Part shown: positions 50,489 through 60,102 of the stretch, piece after piece
Layout: every line of letters starts with the position of its first letter
Position numbering within the stretch: position 1 is the stretch's first letter
DNA from: Arthrobacter sp. FW306-07-I
GTDB lineage: Bacteria > Actinomycetota > Actinomycetes > Actinomycetales > Micrococcaceae
Reading direction: 5' to 3'
Assembly: GCF_021800405.1 (NCBI RefSeq)
Contig: NZ_CP084550.1
Location: forward strand, 3,038,001 to 3,102,000
Length of the DNA: 64,000 nucleotides
Translations under genes and position numbers: made by a program
Notes under the pieces: model-generated
What the model was told of the DNA's origin: nothing
Database searches by the model: none
Seen by the model: only the letters and a program-made list of their open reading frames with translations

Positions 50489-50680
50489 TCAGGGAGCGGA
50501 AATTTGAAACCTCTTCCAAGTCGCGCCTACTCGTTTTGATGTCAGGTGCCATCCTTTGCACAGGGAGCAGGGATAGACGTTGGCCTCTCGCCTCCGGTAG
50601 CCGCTCGAGCGTCGTATGGCTATGAGTGGCAGAACAGCGGCGTTCCGGCTCGCGTAGGTGACCTTAGTGCAAGAGGGCAT
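50489..50680 (-). CDS. small Cys-pair protein with CxxCxGWHLTSK motif
   Basis: 63 residues, MPSCTKVTYASRNAAVLPLI at the start and YPCSLCKGWHLTSKR near the end. The pattern Cys, Lys, x, x, Tyr, x, Ser, then a basic helix, then CxxC-x-GWHLTS is one I associate with small actinobacterial proteins resembling zinc ribbons; a metal-binding knuckle is plausible. The function is unknown. The frame is open 10 codons further to 50710. It lies between rpsI and glmM, in a stretch that otherwise has nothing I can name apart from the rpsI terminator. Base composition is less GC-rich than the neighbours. Confidence 0.55.
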   Translation of the reverse strand: MPSCTKVTYASRNAAVLPLIAIRRSSGYRRREANVYPCSLCKGWHLTSKRVGATWKRFQISAP

Positions 50681-50852
50681 AATGCGAAATCCAATTATGG
50701 GAAGTCGCATGGCTCATATCCACACTTGATCAGCCGCTTAGTACAGCAGATCCGCATCCACTCGAAGTGGCTTGTCACTGACAAGTTAGTCCACCCGAAC
50801 CGCTGCTCGCAATCATCTCTGCCGCTGCTGGGGTTGCTATAGGTGTTAACGC

Positions 50853-50890
50853 CAGAAGCCCGCCCCGCCAAACGGCAGGACGGGCTTCTG
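50853..50890 (-). terminator. terminator of the rplM-rpsI operon
   Basis: A 17-bp stem with two G-T mismatches (CAGAAGCCCG arms) and a 4-base loop, 12 bases beyond the rpsI stop. No long T run follows on the minus strand. Confidence 0.75.
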
Positions 50891-50901
50891 TGCAAGCGGA
50901 T

Positions 50902-51405
50902 TTAGCGCTTGGAGTACTGCTGGGCCTTACGGGCCTTCTTGAGACCGGCCTTCTTACGCTCGATGACACGGGCGTCGCGGGACAGGTAACCGGCCTTCTT
51001 CAGGGTGGGGCGGTTGTTCTCGACGTCGATCTCGTTCAGTGAACGGGCGATGCCGAGGCGCAGTGCGCCGGCCTGGCCGGAGATGCCGCCACCGTGGATG
51101 CGGGCGATGACGTCGTAGGCGCCTTCGAGATCAAGGATCTTGAAGGGCTCGTTGACGTCCTGCTGGTGCAGCTTGTTCGGGAAGTAGTTCGCCAGCTCGC
51201 GGCCGTTGATGGTCCACTTGCCGGTGCCGGGCACAACGCGAACGCGTGCAACGGCTTCCTTACGGCGGCCAACAGCTGCGCCGGCAACGGTCAGTGCCGG
51301 GCGCTCCTTCTTGGGAGCAGCTTCTGAAGCTGAGCTCTCAGAGGTGTAGCTGGTCAGGTTTTCCTCGGCCTCGACGACCTCGGTGGTCTCTTCGTTCTGA
51401 GCCAC
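50902..51405 (-). CDS. rpsI: 30S ribosomal protein S9
   Basis: 167 residues. The conserved S9 core starts at [23 protein letters not shown] and ends with the basic tail [19 protein letters not shown] that reaches the P-site tRNA. An acidic N-terminal extension of about 45 residues precedes it, a common actinobacterial feature. The GTG at 51405 has AAGGAG at good distance. It is co-transcribed with rplM, 38 bases apart. Confidence 0.98.
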   Translation of the reverse strand: MAQNEETTEVVEAEENLTSYTSESSASEAAPKKERPALTVAGAAVGRRKEAVARVRVVPGTGKWTINGRELANYFPNKLHQQDVNEPFKILDLEGAYDVIARIHGGGISGQAGALRLGIARSLNEIDVENNRPTLKKAGYLSRDARVIERKKAGLKKARKAQQYSKR

Positions 51406-51443
51406 GATTCTCCTTGTATAGATAAGTTGTTTGGTGGCCAGGA

Positions 51444-51887
51444 CTACTGGGCGACCTGGGTGATTTCGAAAGTCTTGGGCTGCTGGGCGGCGTGCGGGTG
51501 CTCAGCACCGCGGTACACCTTCAGCTTGCCGAGCTGCTGGGCAGCAAGGGAGTTCTTGGGGAGCATGCCCTTGATGGCCTTCTCAACGGCGCGGACCGGG
51601 TTGGTTTCCAGCAGTTCCGCGTAGTTGACGGAGGTCAGGCCGCCCGGGTAACCGGAGTGGCGGTATGCCCGCTTCTGCTCCAGCTTGGCACCGGTCAGGG
51701 CTACCTTTTCAGCGTTGATGATGATGACAAAGTCGCCCATGTCCATGTGGGATGCGAAAGTGGCCTTGTGCTTGCCGCGCAGCAGGATTGCGGTCTGGCT
51801 TGCAAGACGACCAAGGACAACGTCGGTGGCGTCAATGACGTGCCACTGGCGGTTGATATCGCCGGGCTTCGGGGTGTACGTACGCAC
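51444..51887 (-). CDS. rplM: 50S ribosomal protein L13
   Basis: 147 residues, the normal length. The N-terminus [30 protein letters not shown] and [14 protein letters not shown] are diagnostic. The start is the GTG at 51887, with GAGG 8 nt upstream; the frame is open 19 codons further but that part is not L13-like. It is the first gene of rplM-rpsI. The 293 bases between it and the divergent prepilin peptidase gene must contain its promoter; I could not assign one confidently. Confidence 0.97.
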   Translation of the reverse strand: MRTYTPKPGDINRQWHVIDATDVVLGRLASQTAILLRGKHKATFASHMDMGDFVIIINAEKVALTGAKLEQKRAYRHSGYPGGLTSVNYAELLETNPVRAVEKAIKGMLPKNSLAAQQLGKLKVYRGAEHPHAAQQPKTFEITQVAQ

Positions 51888-52180
51888 GGTGTTTGCCTCG
51901 TTCTTGTTCTGGCGTTCTTGTTTAGGTGTCGCTAGCTCGCGCACCTACTGTCTGCGCGCTACCGGAACAGAGGTGAGGGCTCTATGTAACCAGTCATCCT
52001 GAAGTTCCGAATGTGCACGTTGAGTAGTTATCCTGCAACCGGATTCTCAAGCGGGCACGCACCATCGGAATAGGACACGCACAACGACTACCAAGATTAG
52101 CGCGTCAGGTGCTTCAGGGTCAAAATGAGGTAGCCGGAGGCCGCTGGGGCCTACGTCGGATCAACAACGTAGGGGTAACA

Positions 52181-52846
52181 GTGTTGTCAGCGGAGAACTT
52201 GAGCCCCACCACCGCGCTCCTAGTTCTTGGCGCCGCACTCCTGGGAGCCACCCTCTCCCCCATCGCGGAGTTCCTGATCGCCAAGGTGATTCCGAGGCTC
52301 GGTAACGCACCACGCTTCCAGACAAGAATTACGACGGCGGCACTCACCGGCGTCGCGTGCGCCGCCTTTGCCCTTCATTTTGGCATTTCTTTCGGCCTAC
52401 CGGCCTTCCTATTCCTAGCGGTATTAGGCGTGCAGCTGGCACGGATAGATGTAGCACTCCATCTGCTGCCCAATCCCCTCGTACTGACACTTTTAGCCGG
52501 CGGTCTTTTACTTCTTTTATTGCCAGGAGTATTTGGTAAGCAATCTGAGGATGTGCTTCGCGCAGCCCTGGGAGCCGTCATCTTGTTTGCCGGCTACCTG
52601 ATGTTGGGACTTATTTCGCCCGGCGGCATCGGAATGGGCGACGTGAAGCTTGCCGCGCCTGTCGGTCTTTACCTGGGGTACCTAGGTTGGAGCCAACTCC
52701 TCTACGGCGGCCTCTTAGGGTTCATCCTGAACGGCGTGGCCACGGTGCTTGTGCTCAGCAGAAAAGGCCGCAATAAAGCCACCGAAGTGGCCCACGGCCC
52801 CTCCATGCTCGGTGCCCTTGCTGCCGTCACGTTCTTCATTGCCTAG
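52181..52846 (+). CDS. prepilin peptidase (A24/TadV-CpaA type)
   Basis: 221 residues, strongly hydrophobic. The aspartic-peptidase residues are in RIDVALHLLPN (first Asp) and GMGDVKLAAPVGLYLG (the GxGD motif). It should cleave the leader of the Flp pilins and TadE/TadG pseudopilins encoded just downstream. I chose the GTG at 52181, which has AGGGG 5 nt upstream; a GTG at 52109 would add a polar extension that family members lack. It is the first gene of Tad locus 1. The next 279 bases, up to flp, are AT-richer and probably hold the pilin promoter; no clear boxes could be fixed. Confidence 0.88.
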   Translation: MLSAENLSPTTALLVLGAALLGATLSPIAEFLIAKVIPRLGNAPRFQTRITTAALTGVACAAFALHFGISFGLPAFLFLAVLGVQLARIDVALHLLPNPLVLTLLAGGLLLLLLPGVFGKQSEDVLRAALGAVILFAGYLMLGLISPGGIGMGDVKLAAPVGLYLGYLGWSQLLYGGLLGFILNGVATVLVLSRKGRNKATEVAHGPSMLGALAAVTFFIA

Positions 52847-53125
52847 TCCGCATCGCCGTACTTCATTCCGGCGCCGCCGCCGTTTCCGGCAGCAACCCAA
52901 GTAGTCCTCCGCGTACCTGCAAACGCCGGCTGAGTACTGGTCCGTCTTTCCGAGTACGTATTTTTTGCGTCAAAGTAAAAAGTCGAGTACTACTACGCAT
53001 TGTCGCCCCATAGCCCCCGATGACAATCTCTTCTTAGCGAAGTCCAGCCGCTAAAGAGTTATGGGGGCAGCTGGAAATTCGTTGAAATCAAATAAATCCA
53101 ATTTCACCGAATTAAGGAAATTAAA

Positions 53126-53320
53126 ATGACTTCTCTCATGGTCTCAATGACTGCTTTCATCGCCGGCATCGCCGATCGTTTCAAGACCGAAGAAAAGGGT
53201 GCAACTGCTGTTGAGTACGGCCTGATGGTTGCCCTGATCGTTATCGCGGCCATCCTCGGTATCACGGCCGTCGGAGGCCAGCTGCAGGCCCTCTTTGCCG
53301 ACATCGCCACCCGGCTCTAA
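53126..53320 (+). CDS. flp: Flp family type IVb pilin (locus 1)
   Basis: 64 residues. The leader ends KTEEKG; cleavage after Gly25 gives ATAVEYGLMVALIVIAAIL with the conserved Glu at mature position 5 and Tyr at 6. A single hydrophobic helix follows. It is the major pilin of the Tad pilus, assembled outside the membrane. AAGGAAATTAAA precedes the ATG. A perfect 14-bp hairpin lies between it and tadE. Confidence 0.95.
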   Translation: MTSLMVSMTAFIAGIADRFKTEEKGATAVEYGLMVALIVIAAILGITAVGGQLQALFADIATRL

Positions 53321-53345
53321 CAAGCAGGAATATATCGCCAAACCG

Positions 53346-53378
53346 ATGGCGGCTCCCAGGCCATCTGGGAGCCGCCAT
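53346..53378 (+). terminator. hairpin between flp and tadE (locus 1)
   Basis: A perfect 14-bp stem (ATGGCGGCTCCCAG and complement) with a 5-base loop and only TGCTTT after it. It probably acts as a partial terminator or mRNA stabiliser that makes pilin mRNA more abundant than the assembly genes. Confidence 0.7.
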
Positions 53379-53406
53379 TGCTTTCCCAGGACGTAAGGAT
53401 CGAAGC

Positions 53407-53799
53407 ATGCGCAAGAGGAACGAAGAGGGTGCCGCGGCCGTCGAGTTCGCACTCATACTTCCGGTGCTGTTACTCATCTTGATCGGCATCATCGAGTTCT
53501 CCTTGGCTTTCAACGCGCAGCTGTCGCTGAACCAAGCAGCTCGTGAAGGAGCTCGGTACATGGCTATCCACAACAACGCAGGTGACGCGGCTACTGCCGC
53601 CGGTAATGCTGCCGGTCGATTGGCGCCAGCTTCAGTCAGCACCACCTTCTCCTTCACAGGCGGCGGGACGACATGTGCGGCCGGCAAACAGGTCACAGCA
53701 ACAACCAGTTACACGCTGACCACCGTAACGGGCTTTCTGGACGCCTTCACGGGAAACATCGCCATGACGGGCAAAGGAACGATGTCATGCGGAGGCTGA
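53407..53799 (+). CDS. tadE: TadE family pseudopilin (locus 1)
   Basis: 130 residues. MRKRNEEGAAAVEFALILPVLLLILIGIIEF carries the prepilin-type cleavage site after Gly8, with Glu at mature position 5. The C-terminal part has two Cys and ends CGG. TadE is a minor pseudopilin processed by the prepilin peptidase. AAGGATCGAAGC precedes the ATG. The gene end overlaps the next start by 13 bases. Confidence 0.9.
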   Translation: MRKRNEEGAAAVEFALILPVLLLILIGIIEFSLAFNAQLSLNQAAREGARYMAIHNNAGDAATAAGNAAGRLAPASVSTTFSFTGGGTTCAAGKQVTATTSYTLTTVTGFLDAFTGNIAMTGKGTMSCGG

Positions 53800-54812
53800 A
53801 CAAGAACACCGACCATGAGCGCGGAGCCACCGCCGTAATGGTGGCGGTCATGATGGTGGTGCTTCTCAGCTTTGGAGCCGTCGCCGTCGATGTGGGCGGG
53901 ATGTATGCAGAAAAGGCCGTTACACAGAACGGGGCAGATGCGGCAGCCCTGGCGGTTGCACAAAAATGCTCCAAAAACGAAGCCGATCCCGCGTGCGTGA
54001 CTGGCTCGTCACTTTCGCCCACTTTGGCCAATGCCAATGCCAAAGACAATCTCACGAATGTGGCGTCGACTGTCGTTAATAAAGGAGCAGGCACGGTAAC
54101 TGTTACCACGAATGCCCAAGACTCCTCCGGGGTCCATTTCTCGACATTCTTCGCCAGGATCTTCGGAACCGACACGACAAATATCAGCGCCGTGGCCGAG
54201 GCGAGATGGGGAGGCGCCAAATCGGGTGACATCTTCCCGATTGCCTTCTCTGAATGCGAAGTCGACCTCAGCACGTCAGGCGACGGCGCCATGCAATTTC
54301 TGCTCTCCCACGGGACGGGGGCTGGCAAGAAAGATACCTGCCACAGCACCGCCTCTGGGCTTGAGATTCCTGGCGGCTTTGGCTGGTTGGTAACGAGCGG
54401 CACCTGCACCGTCAAAGTTGACCTGGCATCACCGTGGGTATCAAGCAATACCGGAAACAATCCCGAGGCCGGCTGCAGCGACATTCTTCAAGGCTGGAAG
54501 AACAAGCTCGTCGCAGGGCAGAAGGTGGTAGCGCTGCTGCCGGTTTTCGATCAGACAAGCGGTACGGGCACTGGCTCCAAATTCCACCTGCGAGCCTTTG
54601 CTGCCATCGATATTGCCGGCTGGGACCTGGCCAATCAGGATCCATTCCACTACATGCCTGCTTCCGCTCAGGCATTCAAGGATGCGGGTGGCTGGAAGAG
54701 CAGCGACCTCGGCATCGTCGGAAAGTTCGTGCGCTACGTCGCCTTGGATGAGGCGTTCGACGTAGGCGGGCCTACCACCTACGGCGGAAACGTCGTAGAG
54801 CTCACCAAATAA
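53787..54812 (+). CDS. TadG-related pilus assembly protein (locus 1)
   Basis: 341 residues. HERGATAVMVAVMMVVLLSFGAVAVDVGGMYAEKAVTQNGADAAALA is the Tad-like membrane anchor found in TadG proteins; the rest (about 300 residues) lies outside and has several Cys. It probably helps to anchor or modify the pilus in the wall. The ATG at 53787 lies inside the end of tadE in another frame (13-base overlap), so translation is coupled. A closely similar protein is encoded in locus 2. Confidence 0.83.
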   Translation: MRRLNKNTDHERGATAVMVAVMMVVLLSFGAVAVDVGGMYAEKAVTQNGADAAALAVAQKCSKNEADPACVTGSSLSPTLANANAKDNLTNVASTVVNKGAGTVTVTTNAQDSSGVHFSTFFARIFGTDTTNISAVAEARWGGAKSGDIFPIAFSECEVDLSTSGDGAMQFLLSHGTGAGKKDTCHSTASGLEIPGGFGWLVTSGTCTVKVDLASPWVSSNTGNNPEAGCSDILQGWKNKLVAGQKVVALLPVFDQTSGTGTGSKFHLRAFAAIDIAGWDLANQDPFHYMPASAQAFKDAGGWKSSDLGIVGKFVRYVALDEAFDVGGPTTYGGNVVELTK

Positions 54813-54829
54813 GACATAAGGAGAATCTC

Positions 54830-55606
54830 TTGAAAACAAGGCTGCTGGGGGGCCTGGCAGCACTGCTCTTGGCAATTGTCGGATCTGTACTGATGTTCAA
54901 CTACGCACAGGCTGCCGACAGCCGAGCACAGCAAGGCCTAGATCCCGTCGAAGTACTCGTCGTTCAAAAGGCAATTCCCGCAGGGACACCCGTTGCGGAT
55001 CTTGCCCAATCCGTAAAGCTGACATCTCTTCCCGGCGCGGCAGTGCCCAAAGATGTCGTCACGTCGCTCTCAGACTTTCCCGGCAAGGTCACCTCTGTCG
55101 CCCTAGAGCCGGGTGAGCAGCTTTTAGCACCGCGGCTGGTTGACCCGAATGCCTTGGCGGCCCCTGGAACAGTACCGGTTCCCAAGGGCATGGAAGAGCT
55201 TACCCTTCTGCTGGAACCGCAACGCATCCTGGGAGGGCAGCTCAAGGCCGGAGACACCGTTGGGGTCTATACCTCTTACAAGCTGGATGATGCAGCCGCA
55301 GCCAGTGCGCCTGTCGGAAACGACGTAAAAGGATTCAAGGAGTTTACAAAACTGGCGTTCCAAAAAGTGTTGGTAACCAGCGTGCAGCAGGCACCTGCCG
55401 AAACGTCAAAGAAGGACTCTAATTCGTCATCTGACGGGCCGGCCCTCCCGTCGGGCTCCGTTTACGTGACGCTGGCCCGCGAAGACATCGATGCCACGCA
55501 AATCGTGTTCGCGTCAGAGTTCGGAAAGGTCTGGCTGTCGAAGGAGAACAGCGACTCCAAGGACGGCAACCCAGGTGTGATAACCCTCGGAAAGGTCTCG
55601 CAATGA
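54830..55606 (+). CDS. cpaB: CpaB family pilus assembly protein, SAF domain (locus 1)
   Basis: 258 residues. A single N-terminal membrane segment (LGGLAALLLAIVGSVLMFNYAQA) precedes a SAF domain (VEVLVVQKAIPAGTPVADLAQSVKLTSLP) and the RcpC/CpaB part. The start codon is TTG at 54830, with AAGGAG 7 nt upstream. The stop overlaps the cpaE start by 4 bases. In Gram-negative bacteria CpaB meets the outer-membrane secretin; here its role is probably in the wall. Confidence 0.88.
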   Translation: MKTRLLGGLAALLLAIVGSVLMFNYAQAADSRAQQGLDPVEVLVVQKAIPAGTPVADLAQSVKLTSLPGAAVPKDVVTSLSDFPGKVTSVALEPGEQLLAPRLVDPNALAAPGTVPVPKGMEELTLLLEPQRILGGQLKAGDTVGVYTSYKLDDAAAASAPVGNDVKGFKEFTKLAFQKVLVTSVQQAPAETSKKDSNSSSDGPALPSGSVYVTLAREDIDATQIVFASEFGKVWLSKENSDSKDGNPGVITLGKVSQ

Positions 55607-56802
55607 GCCGCTTCGTTCTCGTCACCGCATCACAGGATTTCCAGCGCAAAGTATCCCAGGCCGTACGCGGAGCGCTTCACGGTTCAGTTCAGGTGCTGCC
55701 ACCCTCAGTTTTGTTGGGAGGTCCGCAGGAGCTCTTTGACCGACTCACAGGCGAACCGCCTGAAGTATTGATCCTCGGCCCCGGCCTGCCAGAGGACGAT
55801 GCCCTAAAACTCGCGACCGTGTTCGATCTTCAGTTTCCGGAAATCAGCCTGGTTCTCGTCGAAGACACGGAACCCGAGCAAGTAATCACCGCAATGCGCG
55901 CCGGCATCAGGGATATCGTCAGCCCGAGCGCAGATGCAGACCAACTGCGAATTCTCCTCGAGCGCGCCTGCCTTGCTTCTGCCGGTAGGCGCCGGGGGCT
56001 GGTAGCGGCAGCGGGACCAGAACGTGCTCCCGGCCGCGTCATCGCCGTAATGTCACCGAAAGGCGGCGTCGGCAAGACAACCGTAGCCACCAATCTGGCC
56101 ATCGGCCTGGGCAAGATCGCTCCCATGGGCGTGGTCATCGTCGACTTGGACGTCCAATTTGGAGATGTGGCCAGCGGTCTCCTCTTGGAACCCGAACACA
56201 CACTAAAAGATGCTGTCAGTGGTGCGGCTTTCCAGGACTCCATGGTCCTGAAGGCCTTCCTCACAGTACATCCCAGTGGAATCTACGCACTATGTGCGCC
56301 CAGTAGCCCCAGCGAAGCAGACCACATCAGTGGAGAGGCAGTTAGCCACCTGCTTAGCCAGATGGCCGCTGAATTCCAGTACGTGATCGTGGATACAACC
56401 CCGGGACTTGGCGAGCACGTCTTGGCAACTTTGGAGCAAGCCACCGATGCTGTCTGGGTTTGTGGAATGGACGTACCAAGCATCCGGGGGCTTCACACTA
56501 GTTTCTCAATCCTGCGCGAGCTGCAGCTTATGCCACAGGGAAGGCACGTGGTACTCAATTTTGCTGATCGCAGGAGTGGACTGACTGTCCAAGATGTAGA
56601 GGCCACCATAGGTGTTCCCGTCGATACGGTGATTCCGCGTTCCCGCGCTGTCCCCTTTTCCACAAACAAAGGGGTTCCTCTTCTACAGGAGTCCTCTCGC
56701 GATGCGGCAGCTCGAGCTTTCGGAAAACTCATAGAACGCTTCGACCCGAAGCGAAGCGCACAACCCCAAAGAAAAGTACATCGTCGGATGGTGATCTCAT
56801 GA
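55603..56802 (+). CDS. cpaE: CpaE-like ParA/MinD family ATPase (locus 1)
   Basis: 399 residues. A receiver-like N-terminal domain (about 1-130, PPEVLILGPGLPEDDAL) lacks obvious phosphorylation chemistry. The ParA-type ATPase domain has SPKGGVGKTTVATNLAIGLG near residue 150 and VVIVDLDVQFGD. It probably positions the pilus machine in the cell. The ATG overlaps the cpaB stop, and its stop overlaps the cpaF start (ATGA). The protein resembles the locus 2 copy along its whole length. Confidence 0.9.
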   Translation: MSRFVLVTASQDFQRKVSQAVRGALHGSVQVLPPSVLLGGPQELFDRLTGEPPEVLILGPGLPEDDALKLATVFDLQFPEISLVLVEDTEPEQVITAMRAGIRDIVSPSADADQLRILLERACLASAGRRRGLVAAAGPERAPGRVIAVMSPKGGVGKTTVATNLAIGLGKIAPMGVVIVDLDVQFGDVASGLLLEPEHTLKDAVSGAAFQDSMVLKAFLTVHPSGIYALCAPSSPSEADHISGEAVSHLLSQMAAEFQYVIVDTTPGLGEHVLATLEQATDAVWVCGMDVPSIRGLHTSFSILRELQLMPQGRHVVLNFADRRSGLTVQDVEATIGVPVDTVIPRSRAVPFSTNKGVPLLQESSRDAAARAFGKLIERFDPKRSAQPQRKVHRRMVIS

Positions 56803-58205
56803 GCCTGGCAGAACGACTTCAAGCGGCACGCAGTGGTCCGGCCCCCGCCCAGACTTCTCCATTGCAGGAAACGACTACCCCTACTCTGGAGACAGCAGGT
56901 GCCAGCGCGGCACCCGTGGACGCCTTGGCCGGACTCAAGCAACGCGCGGGAAAGGCCCTGTTTGAGCGGCTTGGGGGCCGGCTCACTGATTCCTCGCTCA
57001 GCGACGAGGAACTCCGGAAGATTGCGCGCGATGAGCTTAGCACCGTGATCGACGAAGAGCAGGTACCGCTTACGCCGGAAGAACGGCGCCGCTTGATCCG
57101 GGACGTGGGAGACGACGTTCTGGGTTACGGCCCTCTCCAGCGGTTCCTGGATGATCCTTCCATCACGGAGATTATGGTCAACAGGCTTGATCAGATCTAC
57201 GTTGAGCGGGATGGCAAGCTGCTCTTAACGGACAGCCGCTTCAGCAGCGAGGAACACCTCCGCAAAGTCATCGAGCGCATCGTGGCAAAGGTTGGTCGAC
57301 GTATCGACGAGTCTTCGCCCCTGGTCGACGCACGGTTGGAAGATGGATCCCGTGTCAACGCCATCATCCCGCCGTTGGCCGTGAACGGTTCTTCGCTGAC
57401 TATCAGGAAGTTCAGCAAAGTTCCGCTAACCGTCCAGAACCTAATCGATTTCGGTACTTTGACGCCACAAATGGCAGAGCTTCTCGATGCCTGTGTTCGG
57501 GCAAAGCTCAACATCATCGTTTCCGGGGGCACCGGCACCGGCAAGACGACGCTCCTCAACGTGCTGTCGTCGTTCATCCCGGCGGACGATCGCATCGTCA
57601 CCATTGAAGATGCCGTTGAATTGCAGCTGCAGCAAAGTCACGTGGTCAGGCTGGAAAGCAGGCCCCCGAACATTGAGGGCAAGGGGGCAGTCACGATCCG
57701 TGAGCTGGTCCGCAACTCCCTTCGCATGCGCCCTGACCGCATCGTCGTAGGCGAGGTTCGAGGGGGGGAAAGCCTGGATATGTTGCAGGCCATGAATACA
57801 GGCCACGATGGCTCCATATCGACGGTCCATGCAAACTCCCCCCGGGACGCGATCGCCCGGCTGGAGACGCTGGTTCTTATGGCCGGCATGGACCTGCCCC
57901 TGCGGGCCATTCGCGAGCAAGTCTCATCCGCGGTTAACCTCATCGTGCACCTTTCGCGCTTGCGGGACGGCACGCGCCGGGTTACACACATCACGGAAGT
58001 ACAGGGAATGGAAGGGGATATTGTCACTCTCCAAGACGCCTTCGTCTTTGACTACAGCGCTGGTGTTGACAGATATGGCAGGTTCCTTGGCCAGCCGGTT
58101 TCCACGGGCATCCGTCCTCGTTTCATAGATCACTTTGCCGAGCTTGGGATTTCGGTGTCGCCAGGCATCTTTTCCGGCACCACAGCACAGCTGGCGAGGC
58201 GGTAA
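56799..58205 (+). CDS. cpaF: CpaF/TadA family secretion ATPase (locus 1)
   Basis: 468 residues of the type II/IV secretion ATPase family. The Walker A motif [18 protein letters not shown] lies near residue 242; the Asp box [13 protein letters not shown], Walker [22 protein letters not shown] and the His box [19 protein letters not shown] follow. It powers pilus assembly (and perhaps retraction) at the inner face of the membrane. The N-terminal 60 residues are Ala/Pro rich and variable. The start overlaps the cpaE stop by 4 bases; tadB follows 2 bases after the stop. Confidence 0.95.
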   Translation: MSLAERLQAARSGPAPAQTSPLQETTTPTLETAGASAAPVDALAGLKQRAGKALFERLGGRLTDSSLSDEELRKIARDELSTVIDEEQVPLTPEERRRLIRDVGDDVLGYGPLQRFLDDPSITEIMVNRLDQIYVERDGKLLLTDSRFSSEEHLRKVIERIVAKVGRRIDESSPLVDARLEDGSRVNAIIPPLAVNGSSLTIRKFSKVPLTVQNLIDFGTLTPQMAELLDACVRAKLNIIVSGGTGTGKTTLLNVLSSFIPADDRIVTIEDAVELQLQQSHVVRLESRPPNIEGKGAVTIRELVRNSLRMRPDRIVVGEVRGGESLDMLQAMNTGHDGSISTVHANSPRDAIARLETLVLMAGMDLPLRAIREQVSSAVNLIVHLSRLRDGTRRVTHITEVQGMEGDIVTLQDAFVFDYSAGVDRYGRFLGQPVSTGIRPRFIDHFAELGISVSPGIFSGTTAQLARR

Positions 58206-58207
58206 TC

Positions 58208-59155
58208 ATGCATGGTCAAGAGATTTTCCTTGCCGGCGTGGTCCTCCTGGGAACCTCACTCGCTACTGCGGTACTCGTCGTCTTCAAACCGGCGAGCGGT
58301 TCTCTGCCGATAAGCAGGCGGCGGCCGCTCGGTACAACAGAACAGACAGCGATAAGCCGTGCTGCCTCTTCTGCCGTGCAACTCACCGAAAGGTTACTGG
58401 CCGGAAGAAAAAGCACCACACCCAGATCTAATAGCCTCCTCAGTCTTGCGGGAATTTCTCTTCCCCAAGCGGACTTCGTGGTTCTCGTCGCAGCCGCCAC
58501 GGCGGTCGGCGGCCTTGCTGGACTGATTCTCCAGGGGGTTGGGCTCGGCCTCCTGGTGGCTTTGGCAATTCCAGTGGTGGCAAGAGTCGGCTTGTCGATA
58601 CTCATTCAGCGGAGGCGGGCCGCTTTTGAGGCCCAGTTGGGCGAAACCCTGACCATGATCTCCGGCGGCCTCCGGGCGGGACACAGCGTCCTACGAGCGA
58701 TTGACGCAGTCGCTCAGGAGGCCAGCGAACCGACCGCAACGGAGTTCTCCCGTGTTGTCAATGAGACACGGCTTGGCCGAGATCTCCAGGATTCACTCAA
58801 CGAAGTTTCTGTACGTATGAAGAGCGAGGACTTTAGCTGGATGGCCCAGGCCATCGAAATCAATCGGGAAGTCGGTGGAGATCTTGCAGAGGTGTTTGAT
58901 CAGGTCGGCGAAACTATCCGCGAACGGACTCAGATAAAGGGGACCGTCAAGGCCCTAAGCGCAGAAGGCAAACTAAGCGCCATCATTCTCATGGCACTTC
59001 CAGTCCTGCTATTCATTCTGATCGGACTGGCGAACCCCAAATATATGGGGGCACTGACCGGACATCCTGTCGGCTGGATATTGCTGGGCATCGCTGCCGT
59101 GATGATGACGATCGGCGGAATCTGGGTTCACAAAATTAGCGATTTGAAATTTTGA
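58208..59155 (+). CDS. tadB: TadB inner-membrane platform protein (locus 1)
   Basis: 315 residues with a T2SSF domain: GETLTMISGGLRAGHSVLRAIDAVAQEASEPTATEF and EDFSWMAQAIEINREVGGDLAEVFDQVGETIRER. Hydrophobic segments lie at the N-terminus, around 80-115 and at the C-terminus. It forms the membrane platform with TadC. The ATG is 2 bases after the cpaF stop. Confidence 0.93.
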   Translation: MHGQEIFLAGVVLLGTSLATAVLVVFKPASGSLPISRRRPLGTTEQTAISRAASSAVQLTERLLAGRKSTTPRSNSLLSLAGISLPQADFVVLVAAATAVGGLAGLILQGVGLGLLVALAIPVVARVGLSILIQRRRAAFEAQLGETLTMISGGLRAGHSVLRAIDAVAQEASEPTATEFSRVVNETRLGRDLQDSLNEVSVRMKSEDFSWMAQAIEINREVGGDLAEVFDQVGETIRERTQIKGTVKALSAEGKLSAIILMALPVLLFILIGLANPKYMGALTGHPVGWILLGIAAVMMTIGGIWVHKISDLKF

Positions 59156-59165
59156 GGGGTGAACA

Positions 59166-60044
59166 GTGCAACCAATAGCCTGGGGCATCATCGCCCTGAC
59201 AGTAATTCCAGTGTCCTTCCTCGCGTGGTCCTTGATTGTTACAGACCGCAGGTCGCGTGTGCTGATCCAGGGCAACCTGAGCAAGGGAATAGATGTACCC
59301 GCCAACGCCGTATCCAGCCAGAACATGGATCTGGAGAGGTTCGCGGCCCGCGTCACGCCCAAAGGTTATGCAGCAAAGCTCGACAGACTGCTTGCATTGG
59401 CTGGCCGGCCCGCCGCTATGCCTCTCCCGCGCCTTTTGGTAGCAAAGCCCGCCATCGCGCTGATAGCAGCCATCATCATGATGCTCTTCCTCAGCCGGGG
59501 GGCGACACCCCAGTTGGTACTGCTGGCTGTCTTCACCACCATGCTCGGGTACTTCGTCCCCGACTTGCTGATCTACAGTCGGGGTTCCGAGAGGCAAAAA
59601 AAGATTCAGCTTGAACTACCGAACACCTTGGATCAAATGTTGATTTCGGTTGAGGCAGGGCTAGGTTTTGAATCGGCAATGGCAAGGGCCGGTCACAACG
59701 GAAAAGGTCCCCTTGCCGAGGAACTGATTCGAACCCTTCAAGACATGCAGGTGGGCCGCAGTCGTCGAGACTCGTATACCGCCCTGGCGGATCGCAGCAA
59801 TGTCCAGGATCTGCGGAACTTCGTTCGAGCAGTTGTACAGGCTGACACTTACGGCATTGCGATAGCAAAGGTTTTGAAAGCCCAAGCCGGAGACATGCGG
59901 GTCAAGCGGCGGCAGCGAGCAGAGCACAAAGCAATGAAACTCCCAGTTCTGGTCCTGTTTCCACTCCTGCTCTTCATCTTTCCCGTAATTTTCATCATCA
60001 TCCTGGGCCCGGCAGTTATCAACATCATCCAAGCCTTCAGCTGA
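59166..60044 (+). CDS. tadC: TadC inner-membrane platform protein (locus 1)
   Basis: 292 residues with a T2SSF domain: LPNTLDQMLISVEAGLGFESAMARAGHNGKGPLAEEL and NVQDLRNFVRAVVQADTYGIAIAKVLKAQAGDMRVKRRQRAE. N-terminal and C-terminal membrane segments flank it (LPVLVLFPLLLFIFPVIFIIILGPAVI). The GTG at 59166 has GAGGGG upstream. It ends locus 1; a strong terminator follows 21 bases later. Confidence 0.93.
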   Translation: MQPIAWGIIALTVIPVSFLAWSLIVTDRRSRVLIQGNLSKGIDVPANAVSSQNMDLERFAARVTPKGYAAKLDRLLALAGRPAAMPLPRLLVAKPAIALIAAIIMMLFLSRGATPQLVLLAVFTTMLGYFVPDLLIYSRGSERQKKIQLELPNTLDQMLISVEAGLGFESAMARAGHNGKGPLAEELIRTLQDMQVGRSRRDSYTALADRSNVQDLRNFVRAVVQADTYGIAIAKVLKAQAGDMRVKRRQRAEHKAMKLPVLVLFPLLLFIFPVIFIIILGPAVINIIQAFS

Positions 60045-60065
60045 TCCACCCCCGCCCGAAAGACC

Positions 60066-60102
60066 GGACCCCCTCGGCACCCAGAACCGAGGGGGTCCTT
60101 TT
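60066..60102 (+). terminator. rho-independent terminator of Tad locus 1
   Basis: A perfect 12-bp stem (GGACCCCCTCGG and complement), 9-base loop, then TTTT. It separates locus 1 from locus 2. The 188 bases after it, up to the second flp, must contain the locus 2 promoter. Confidence 0.92.

Noticed and set aside
50546..50842. A 98-codon plus-strand frame in the rpsI-glmM gap
   Set aside because: It overlaps the better-supported minus-strand CxxC gene, has no ribosome site, and resembles no family.
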